Assembly: GCA_000472185.1 (NCBI GenBank)
Contig: AVDB01000001.1
Span: forward strand, 124,001 to 188,000
Length of the DNA: 64,000 nucleotides
Source of the DNA: Rhodobacteraceae bacterium HIMB11
GTDB taxonomy: Bacteria; Pseudomonadota; Alphaproteobacteria; Rhodobacterales; Rhodobacteraceae
Direction: 5' to 3'
Below the pieces are notes generated by a model. The model was not told where the DNA came from, ran no database searches, and was given only the letters and a program-made list of their open reading frames with translations. Made by a program: the position numbers and the translations under genes. Below, one piece after another: positions 46,264 to 53,293 of the stretch (the stretch's first letter is position 1; each line of letters opens with the position of its first letter).

Positions 46264-46290
46264 AAAAGGGGCCGCGAAAACCGCGACCCC
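46264..46290 (-). terminator. Intrinsic terminator after hupB
   Basis: On the minus strand GGGGTCGCG-GTTTT-CGCGGCCCC forms a 9-base-pair GC-rich stem followed by TTTTCATTT, 28 bases after the hupB stop. It separates hupB from the EamA gene. Confidence 0.85.
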
Positions 46291-46318
46291 AAAAAACTTT
46301 GAACGACAATTGTTCGGA

Positions 46319-46606
46319 TTAACCGTTTACGCTGTCTTTCAATGCTTTCGCGATTGTCATTTTAACAACTTTGTCAGCTGGTTTTTTGAACTGTTCGCCA
46401 GTTGATGGGTTGCGCACCATGCGCTCTGGACGTTCACGGCATTGGATTTTACCAACGCCTGGCAAAGTGACAGCACCGCCGCCAGAAACTTCACGTGTGA
46501 TAATTCCGCAGATCGCGTCCAAAGCCGCGCCTGCAGATTTCTTGTCAGCGCCCATTTCTTCGGCCAGCGCCGCAACAAGCTGTGTCTTTGTCATTGGTTT
46601 AGACAT
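46319..46606 (-). CDS. hupB: HU family DNA-binding protein
   Basis: A 95-residue HU/IHF-fold nucleoid protein. N-terminal helices MTKTQLVAALAEEMG and the DNA-clasp arm GKIQCRERPERMVRNPSTGEQ with the intercalating RNP motif (about residues 60-72) are intact; KVVKMTIAKALKDSVNG closes it. HU bends and compacts DNA as a dimer. TAAGGAG precedes the ATG, and the 128-base upstream gap is A+T-rich, typical of a strong promoter, though I do not mark one. Confidence 0.95.
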   Translation of the reverse strand: MSKPMTKTQLVAALAEEMGADKKSAGAALDAICGIITREVSGGGAVTLPGVGKIQCRERPERMVRNPSTGEQFKKPADKVVKMTIAKALKDSVNG

Positions 46607-46734
46607 TCTTATACTCCTTACACTGCCCTACTTTTTGGGCCTCGTGAAACGGATTTAACTGAATGTTGCGACGAAACACAACAAATAGTGGACTTTTTCT
46701 GACAAATTCATCCTTTTTTTCCAAAAAATTATGC

Positions 46735-48210
46735 TTAAAGAAACGCTGTTTCGTTAAAACTGCGCAATTTTCGGCTTTGCAGACGTTCAAGAGGCATTTC
46801 ACAAAGCAATTCCATGGCGCGAATTCCGATCAGCAAGTGCCGCGAAACTTGCGTATTATAGAACGATGATGCCATCCCAGGTAACTTAAGTTCCCCATGC
46901 AACGGTTTGTCACTCACACATAACAGCGTTCCATAGGGTACGCGAAACCGATACCCATTCGCGGCGATTGTCGCGCTTTCCATATCCAGCGCAACGGCGC
47001 GCGATTGACTTAGACGATGAACAGGGCCACTGTTATCGCGTAATTCCCAGTTTCTGTTGTCAACTGTCGCCACGGTTCCCGTTCGCATTATTTGCTTAAG
47101 CTCAAAACCAGACACCTCGGTGATGTCAGCAACCGCTTTTTCCAACGCGATTTGTACTTCTGCCAAAGCCGGAACTGGAACCCACGCCGGCAGATCATCA
47201 TCCAACACGCGATCTTCGCGTAGATAGGCATGCGCCAGAACAAAGTCACCCAAACTCTGACTATTGCGCAGACCCGCGCAGTGGCCCACCATTAGCCAAG
47301 CATGCGGCCGCAGAACAGCGATATGATCCGTGGCCGTTTTTGCATTTGATGGGCCAACACCAATATTTACCAAGGTTATACCATTCCCATCGGGACGCTT
47401 CAGGTGATAGCTGGGCATTTGCGGTAGTTTCGTTGGATAGGTGATCTCGGCATCTGGATCAGTAATTTCAACATTCCCAGTGCTAACAAAGCTTGTGTAT
47501 TCAGACGAAGGATCGGCAAGCATTTTGCGCGCATAGTTTTCAAATTCAGACACATAAAACTGATAGTTTGTGAACAAAACAAAGTTCTGAAAATGTTCAG
47601 GATCAGTTGCGGTGTAGTGTGCCAATCGCGCCAAGGAATAATCAACCCGCTGCGCTGTGAACAGCCCCAGCGCCTCTTCCTCTGTTTCACCTGTGTTCAA
47701 CCCATTCACAATGTCATCATTGGTCGTACCCAAATCAGGAACATCAAAAATATCCCGTAAACTAAGGTTTCCCGCACTTTCTGATGGAACCTCAAGATCG
47801 GTCGCTCCTATCATCGCAAAATGAATAGGTATTGCCGTTTTGGAAACTGCAACTTCAATGGCGGCCTTGTGGTTTTCAATTAACAAAGCCATTTGCTGCG
47901 TCAAATAATTCTTGAACAAATCTGGACGTGTCACAGTGATGGAATATCGGCCAGGACCTGGAACGTGACCGAAACTTAGTCGGCTATCAATTTGATCGTA
48001 CGTTGTCGTTGTAATCCGGATTTCGGGATAGTATGCCCGATAACGTTGATGCCCCGATTGATGAGATAAAACTGCCTGAAACTTGGAACGTAAAAAAGTG
48101 ATGGAAGACATATATATCGCATTAACATGTTCCCATGCATCATTCGCATCATGAAATTGTTTTGTTTCAATGGGTTCTGGTATCAAAATTCCATTTGGCG
48201 TTTCGTGCAT
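46735..48210 (-). CDS. amn: AMP nucleosidase
   Basis: This 491-residue enzyme hydrolyses AMP to adenine and ribose 5-phosphate, regulating the adenylate pool. The N-terminal Amn regulatory domain (about 10-175, with PGRYSITVTRPDLF) precedes a phosphorylase-like catalytic domain containing VNIGVGPSNAKTATDHIAVLRP (near 280), MVGHCAGLR (near 303) and ALDMESATIAANGYRFRVPYGTLLCVSDKPLHGE (near 410-445). Length is normal for the family. It is followed by hupB after 128 bases and is divergent from a VOC protein gene. Confidence 0.95.
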   Translation of the reverse strand: MHETPNGILIPEPIETKQFHDANDAWEHVNAIYMSSITFLRSKFQAVLSHQSGHQRYRAYYPEIRITTTTYDQIDSRLSFGHVPGPGRYSITVTRPDLFKNYLTQQMALLIENHKAAIEVAVSKTAIPIHFAMIGATDLEVPSESAGNLSLRDIFDVPDLGTTNDDIVNGLNTGETEEEALGLFTAQRVDYSLARLAHYTATDPEHFQNFVLFTNYQFYVSEFENYARKMLADPSSEYTSFVSTGNVEITDPDAEITYPTKLPQMPSYHLKRPDGNGITLVNIGVGPSNAKTATDHIAVLRPHAWLMVGHCAGLRNSQSLGDFVLAHAYLREDRVLDDDLPAWVPVPALAEVQIALEKAVADITEVSGFELKQIMRTGTVATVDNRNWELRDNSGPVHRLSQSRAVALDMESATIAANGYRFRVPYGTLLCVSDKPLHGELKLPGMASSFYNTQVSRHLLIGIRAMELLCEMPLERLQSRKLRSFNETAFL

Positions 48211-48319
48211 GTAATTTCTCGATTGTTGCAGTACATATTTTTATTCGACAGACCTATCTGCATCATGCTGAATGATAACAGCGCATATGTAAATTATAGA
48301 ACAATAATTAGAGGCCCAA

Positions 48320-48739
48320 ATGAATTACAAAACTATATCAGCGGACGAATTTGGTCGATCGCTTAGCGGCGTCGGGGTAAATATTTTAGTAAAAGACGCT
48401 CTCAGAACCGTGAGTTTTTTGGAACGTGTTTTCGTGCTGAAATGTCATCAGGTAAGCAATGACTTTGCGATCGTATCTCACGACAATCATGTGTTTCAAT
48501 TGCATGCGGATCATACATATCACTCGCATCCGATGATCAATCTGGTTCCTGAAAACCCACCGCGTGGTTTAGGAATTGAAATTCGACTGTATGATTGTGA
48601 TCCTGATACAGCTGTTAAAAACGCAGAAGCACACCAATATCACGTATTAGAGCCCGCGATTACGAAACCACATGGTTTGAGAGAAGCATTTATTCAATGT
48701 CATGACGGCTATGTTTGGTGTCCGTCGATGAAATCGTAA
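48320..48739 (+). CDS. VOC superfamily (glyoxalase/dioxygenase fold) protein
   Basis: A 139-residue single-module VOC protein: GVNILVKDALRTVSFLERVF (about 18-37) is the usual opening, followed by NHVFQLHADHTYHSHPM and GLGIEIRLYDCDPDTAVKNAEA. Histidines in the LHADHTYHSHP stretch might bind metal. Most VOC proteins of this size are uncharacterised; glyoxalase, fosfomycin-resistance or dioxygenase-like activities cannot be told apart here. Its 3' end overlaps the convergent mntD gene by 31 bases. Confidence 0.75.
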   Translation: MNYKTISADEFGRSLSGVGVNILVKDALRTVSFLERVFVLKCHQVSNDFAIVSHDNHVFQLHADHTYHSHPMINLVPENPPRGLGIEIRLYDCDPDTAVKNAEAHQYHVLEPAITKPHGLREAFIQCHDGYVWCPSMKS

Positions 48740-49641
48740 GATCGTTGGCGTTTGCTGTAAAATATGGCGCATACCAAAATCACACCGCTTAGGGTGGCGA
48801 TGGTTCCCGCAGCACTGATTGACGTTTCAAATCCTAATAAAATTGGGACATATCCAGCAACCACGTATCCCAGAACAGCGGATATTGCGGAAAATGAAAC
48901 GCTCAGACAAACTTGATCGCGAAAGCTCTGGGTTAGAACACGCGCGGCGGCAGGCGGGCAGACAAACATTGAAACAACTATAATTGAACCCACTGCAGCA
49001 AATGAAATAACCGCTGCAAGTGTTGCCGCCAATGCCACACCAGCAGATACAATCCCAACAGGCACACCTGAAATTTCAGCGAATGTTTGATCAAACGTCG
49101 AAACGATAAGAAATCTCCAACATACCAACATCACTGTCATAATAAGAACAAAACCAATTATGGCACGGGTCAGTTCAACAGGTATGGTTTGGCGTGCGAC
49201 TGGGTCGAAAACGGACATCAAACTTTCCCCATCAATCCAGATCAAACTTTCCAAATTTCCATAAAGCGCATGTTCGACATCTAAATGAACGTTTCCGCCC
49301 GCGGTCAATTCAATCATCAGAACGCCTGCAGCAAAGAAAACCGATAATGTGGTGGCCATCGCCGCAGAATTATCCATGGATGTATATATTCGTAGTACCG
49401 CAATTGTGCCAACAGCTGTTAGGCCAGCGATCCCCGCGCCAACCAACATGAAATAGGATCCAAGGTTTCCAAAAATTAGGAAGCTTATAACAATGCCTGG
49501 TAGAACCACATGACTGATTGTGTCGGATAACATCGCCCGTTTTCGTAGCACCAAAATATTCCCAACCAACGTGCATGAAAGGGCCGAGAAAAGGCCCGTT
49601 AAGATCGGTACAAAGCTGATTAGATAAAAGTCATCAAACAT
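48709..49641 (-). CDS. mntD: Manganese/zinc/iron ABC transporter permease (second permease)
   Basis: The 310-residue ABC-3 family permease has eight or nine predicted helices; the family core RAMLSDTISHVVLPGIVISFL lies at about 33-53 and VGSIIVVSMFVCPPAAARVLT near 215. It pairs with the other permease encoded just upstream (8-base overlap). Two permease genes are characteristic of TroABCD/MntABCD systems and unlike ZnuABC. The predicted C-terminal tail is short and cytoplasmic. Confidence 0.9.
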   Translation of the reverse strand: MFDDFYLISFVPILTGLFSALSCTLVGNILVLRKRAMLSDTISHVVLPGIVISFLIFGNLGSYFMLVGAGIAGLTAVGTIAVLRIYTSMDNSAAMATTLSVFFAAGVLMIELTAGGNVHLDVEHALYGNLESLIWIDGESLMSVFDPVARQTIPVELTRAIIGFVLIMTVMLVCWRFLIVSTFDQTFAEISGVPVGIVSAGVALAATLAAVISFAAVGSIIVVSMFVCPPAAARVLTQSFRDQVCLSVSFSAISAVLGYVVAGYVPILLGFETSISAAGTIATLSGVILVCAIFYSKRQRSYDFIDGHQT

Positions 49642-50488
49642 TTGAACTTCTCAGATGCGTGACAACAATCGACAGGCCCAATGCAATAAACATGATTACC
49701 ACAATGACCGCGCCAGAAGGCAGGTTTGGAAGCAACGCGGAAATTATCACACCGATGCCAGCACAGGTCGAACCAAACACGGCCGACAGTAAAGACATCG
49801 ACCACACGCCCGTTGTCCAAAGACGGGCCGTTGCCGCAGGAATCGTCAACATTGCGACGACCAGAATCAAACCAACAATCTTCAGTCCAATGATGGTTAT
49901 TACCAATGCCAATAGACTTAGCAAAAATGACATTCTGTGTTGAGCGTACCCCGCCATTTCACTTAACACAGAGTCGAATATGAATGCGGTTAATGAGCGG
50001 CGATATACCATCACTGCCGCGCTGCACATGATTGAAACCAAACCGATCACAATCACGTCTTGTAACAGCATCCCTGATACAGAACCTAAAATGTAATCTT
50101 CAAGCCCCGCTTGTTGACCAACTGACACGGATTGAACGCCCGTCAACAACACTATCCCAAAGCCAAAAAAGACCGAAAGTACAGCTGCGATTGCAGTGTC
50201 AAATCCCAATTTCGTACGCGCCGTAATCCATTGAATCACAACCACACCAAAGAGTGCGGATATCCCAGCACCCAAGAGCAACACCCAGGAGTTCTTCTCT
50301 TCCATTCCCAAAAAAGCAGAAACAAGAAAGCCGATGACCAATCCTGGAAGCGTTGCGTGGGCTAGTGAATCGCTTAACAAACTTGCCTTACGCAGATAAA
50401 CGAACGCACCCACATGGCCGCTGGAAAAGCCAAATAACAAGGCGCCAACAAGGGCAAGCGCGGTATTATAACCAATCAGTTCCGTCAT
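49634..50488 (-). CDS. mntC: Manganese/zinc/iron ABC transporter permease (first permease)
   Basis: A 284-residue ABC-3 permease: KASLLSDSLAHATLPGLVIGFLV (about 34-56) is the hallmark, with a duplicated-helix core and LILVVAMLTIPAATARLWT near 210. It overlaps the ATPase gene by four bases and mntD by eight, so the four metal-transport genes form one operon. Its metal is inferred from the operator boxes upstream of mntA. Confidence 0.9.
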   Translation of the reverse strand: MTELIGYNTALALVGALLFGFSSGHVGAFVYLRKASLLSDSLAHATLPGLVIGFLVSAFLGMEEKNSWVLLLGAGISALFGVVVIQWITARTKLGFDTAIAAVLSVFFGFGIVLLTGVQSVSVGQQAGLEDYILGSVSGMLLQDVIVIGLVSIMCSAAVMVYRRSLTAFIFDSVLSEMAGYAQHRMSFLLSLLALVITIIGLKIVGLILVVAMLTIPAATARLWTTGVWSMSLLSAVFGSTCAGIGVIISALLPNLPSGAVIVVIMFIALGLSIVVTHLRSSNV

Positions 50489-51225
50489 GCACGGCCCGTC
50501 AAAAAATCCAGATTGGAAACACCATAGGTCTTTTCAACATTTGTCTTTGTGAAGACATCATTGACGGGGCCGAAGGCGGTCACTGTTTTGTTTAGCAAAA
50601 TTACATCGTCAAAGTAGTCTTTGACAGTCGACAAATCGTGATGAACCGCGACTATTGATTTTCCATTTTGTTTCTGACGACGCAGAATATCGACAATCAC
50701 AGCTTCGGATTTTGCGTCGATCCCGCCGAACGGTTCATCCAGCAGAATAAGTTTAGCATCTTGTACAATAGAACGCGCCAGAAATACGCGCTGTTGTTGG
50801 CCACCTGACAATTGTGAAATCTGACGCGTTGCAAAATCGGCCATATCTACGTCCGTTAATGCACTTCGCACCCTGTCTTTGTGCGCCGATGAAAAGCGGC
50901 GCAGCAGGCCCAATTCACCATATAAACCCATTGCAACAACGTCGAAAACATTGGCTGGAAATTCCCAGTCAATTTGCGCGCGCTGCGGGACATAGGAAAT
51001 GTCTTTTCTGTACTGTTTTGGTGACTTCCCAAAACACGAAATAGTCCCCGTACGGGTTGGGATTAACCCCAAAAGCGCCTTAATTAGTGTCGATTTTCCC
51101 GCCCCGTTTGGGCCAACAATCGCAGTCAGTTTTTCAGCGTGGACGGCAAAATAGACATCTTCGATCGCTGTTACTCCATCGTAATCAACCGTCAGTTCGT
51201 TTACGGTAATTGCATTGGCAGACAT
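50485..51225 (-). CDS. mntB: Manganese/zinc/iron ABC transporter ATP-binding protein
   Basis: The 246-residue ATPase has Walker A GPNGAGKST (about 38-46), signature LSGGQQQR (near 138), Walker B LILLDEPFGGID and an H-loop VAVHHDLSTV. It drives uptake through the MntC/MntD pair. It lies one base downstream of mntA. No unusual features. Confidence 0.92.
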   Translation of the reverse strand: MSANAITVNELTVDYDGVTAIEDVYFAVHAEKLTAIVGPNGAGKSTLIKALLGLIPTRTGTISCFGKSPKQYRKDISYVPQRAQIDWEFPANVFDVVAMGLYGELGLLRRFSSAHKDRVRSALTDVDMADFATRQISQLSGGQQQRVFLARSIVQDAKLILLDEPFGGIDAKSEAVIVDILRRQKQNGKSIVAVHHDLSTVKDYFDDVILLNKTVTAFGPVNDVFTKTNVEKTYGVSNLDFLTGRA

Positions 51226-51226
51226 G

Positions 51227-52180
51227 TTACACGTTCAATCTATCATTCATGCCCCGCTTCGGGGCATCGACGCCAAGTGCGCGCGCAATGGTGGTTAGAT
51301 TGTGATCAATCATCCCAACATATGTTCCTTCATATGTTCCGGCCGGTCCCATCGCATCAGAAAATAACTGCCCACCAAGTTTCAAATCATGACCACGGGC
51401 AGCGGTCCCTTCGATCAAAGCACGAATATTACGGTCTGATTGCGAGGATTCAACGAAAACGGCCTTTATCTGACGTTCTATGATCAGATCTACCAACTCC
51501 TCGATCCGATAGAGGCCCGCCTCACTCGTCGTGGAAATACCTTTGACGCCCATAACGTCAAAATCATAGGCCGATCCGAAATAACGAAACGCATCATGTG
51601 CTGTTAACAACACACGCGCGTGCTTGGGAACGCTGGCCAATATGTCACGGCCATAATCTGTCAATCGTTTCAAAGTTGTTACAAAGCGTGCATGATTTTC
51701 GGAGATTTCAGCAGAGTTTTTCGGCAATCTAGACAATAATTCCGTTGCGATTGCGCTTGCTACATGTTCCCACAGCGTTGGGTCCATCCAAACATGCGGA
51801 TCATACTGCGCCGACGCATCATCATATGGCAACAGATGCTGATTAGGGACAGCTTCGCCAGCCGATAAAATCGATTTGCGTTTGCTTAATTTGGCAAACA
51901 AATCCTCCATCTGCGACTCAAGATACAGTCCATGACGTATAATCAAGTCCGCCTTCGTTAAAGCAACAACATCGCTTCGTGTCTGTCGGAACGCATGGGG
52001 ATCCGTGCCGGGCCCCATCAATGCACGAATTGTGATGTTTGAAGGGGCAATTTGCTTGGCCGTATCCGCGAGCATGCCGACCGTGCAGACAATATTCAAT
52101 GACTGACCCGCAAATGCCATGTGCGGCGCAGCGATAGCAGCGGCAGATAAACCCACGAAACGACGACGATTGATGCTCAA
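51227..52180 (-). CDS. mntA: Manganese/zinc ABC transporter substrate-binding protein (TroA/MntA-like), Tat-type signal
   Basis: This 317-residue cluster A-I binding protein captures Mn2+/Zn2+/Fe2+ in the periplasm. Metal ligands can be read as His in GTDPHAF (near 62), His in YDPHVWMDP (near 129), His in LLTAHDAFRYFG (near 195) and Asp in LFSDAMG (near 271), as in TroA; there is no His-rich loop of the ZnuA type. The start is TTG at 52180, with AAGGAG seven bases upstream. The N-terminus NRRRFVGLSAAAIAAP followed by HMAFA is a twin-arginine-like signal, less common for this class. Two mirrored Mur-like boxes precede it. Confidence 0.9.
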   Translation of the reverse strand: MSINRRRFVGLSAAAIAAPHMAFAGQSLNIVCTVGMLADTAKQIAPSNITIRALMGPGTDPHAFRQTRSDVVALTKADLIIRHGLYLESQMEDLFAKLSKRKSILSAGEAVPNQHLLPYDDASAQYDPHVWMDPTLWEHVASAIATELLSRLPKNSAEISENHARFVTTLKRLTDYGRDILASVPKHARVLLTAHDAFRYFGSAYDFDVMGVKGISTTSEAGLYRIEELVDLIIERQIKAVFVESSQSDRNIRALIEGTAARGHDLKLGGQLFSDAMGPAGTYEGTYVGMIDHNLTTIARALGVDAPKRGMNDRLNV

Positions 52181-52211
52181 AGAACGGCTCCTTACTTCAC
52201 GTGTTTGAATA

Positions 52212-52256
52212 TGCGAGTCATTCGCAAAAAGTCAATCTAATTGCGAATGACTCGCA
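52212..52256. promoter_or_regulatory. Two mirrored Mur-like boxes between mntA and deoC
   Basis: TGCGAGTCATTCGCA (52212-52226) and TGCGAATGACTCGCA (52242-52256) are each near-palindromic and are exact reverse complements of each other, extended to 16 bases with the flanking A/T. Their centres are 30 bases apart, close to three helical turns. The words resemble Mur/Fur-family boxes known in Rhodobacterales. They are about 32 bases from mntA, so manganese repression of mntABCD is likely; deoC on the other side could be touched too. Confidence 0.7.
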
Positions 52257-52329
52257 ATTTCATATTTTGGATTTGTGTTTATACCCGTTATCTGTAATCC
52301 ATTTTGCATATCGGCGAACGGACACTGAG

Positions 52330-53289
52330 ATGAATATGTCGAACACCATCAACAGGAATATCTGCCACGAACTGGATTTAGATTGGGTTATGTCGACCCA
52401 AGCAAACCAATCCGCGATAGAACGGCGTGCAGCGACCCTTGGAACGCGCAGAAGCGTTAAGAAAGAATTCCAGGCCGCTTGGCTGGCGCGCGCCATTTCC
52501 TGCATCGATTTGACGACGTTATCGGGTGACGATACCGAAGGGCGCGTGCGAAGATTATGCGCCAAAGCGCGGCACCCATTGCGGGCCGATCTGGCGAAAT
52601 CCCTGGGTATGGATACGCTTACAACTGGTGCGGTCTGCGTTTATCACGAAATGGTTTCTGCTGCTGTTGCTGCCTTGTCAGAAAGCCAAATCCCTGTCGC
52701 AGCGGTATCAACTGGATTTCCAGCGGGCCTTTCATCGCTAAAGCTACGCATTGCAGAAATTGAAGAAAGCGTTGCGGCTGGGGCAACGGAAATCGATATT
52801 GTGATCAGTCGGCGACATGTCCTGAACCAAGATTGGCAAGCTCTTTACACCGAAATGAAGTTGTTCAGAGAAGCCTGCGGAGATGCACACGTCAAAGCGA
52901 TTTTAGCGACTGGTGAGCTTGGGACATTGCGTAATGTCGCTCGGGCATCCTTGATCTGCATGATGGCGGGCGCGGATTTTATAAAGACTTCGACAGGAAA
53001 AGAGAGCGTTAACGCGACCCTACCCGTTTCTTTGGTCATGGTGCGTGCGATCCGTGAATTTTATGAACAAACTGGCTACAAAGTTGGCTACAAACCTGCA
53101 GGTGGAATATCAAAAGCAAAAGACGCCTTGGTTTACCTCTCGATGATGAAAGAAGAGTTGGGTGTTGAATGGACCCGCCCCGAACTGTTCCGTTTTGGCG
53201 CATCATCATTACTGGGGGATATAGAACGTCAACTCGAACACTTTGCAACTGGCGCATATTCAGCGTCATTTAGACACGCAATGGGGTGA
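52330..53289 (+). CDS. deoC: Deoxyribose-phosphate aldolase
   Basis: The 319-residue class I aldolase splits 2-deoxyribose 5-phosphate to glyceraldehyde 3-phosphate and acetaldehyde in deoxynucleoside catabolism. The Schiff-base lysine lies in ADFIKTSTGK and the second active-site lysine in VGYKPAGGI, with VAAVSTGFPAG near 120. It is about 60 residues longer than E. coli DeoC owing to an N-terminal extension, as in related species. I use the ATG at 52330 (another is at 52336). The frame is open back to 52201, but that stretch carries the Mur-like boxes. ALDH16 follows after 4 bases. Confidence 0.94.
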   Translation: MNMSNTINRNICHELDLDWVMSTQANQSAIERRAATLGTRRSVKKEFQAAWLARAISCIDLTTLSGDDTEGRVRRLCAKARHPLRADLAKSLGMDTLTTGAVCVYHEMVSAAVAALSESQIPVAAVSTGFPAGLSSLKLRIAEIEESVAAGATEIDIVISRRHVLNQDWQALYTEMKLFREACGDAHVKAILATGELGTLRNVARASLICMMAGADFIKTSTGKESVNATLPVSLVMVRAIREFYEQTGYKVGYKPAGGISKAKDALVYLSMMKEELGVEWTRPELFRFGASSLLGDIERQLEHFATGAYSASFRHAMG

Positions 53290-53293
53290 TCAA

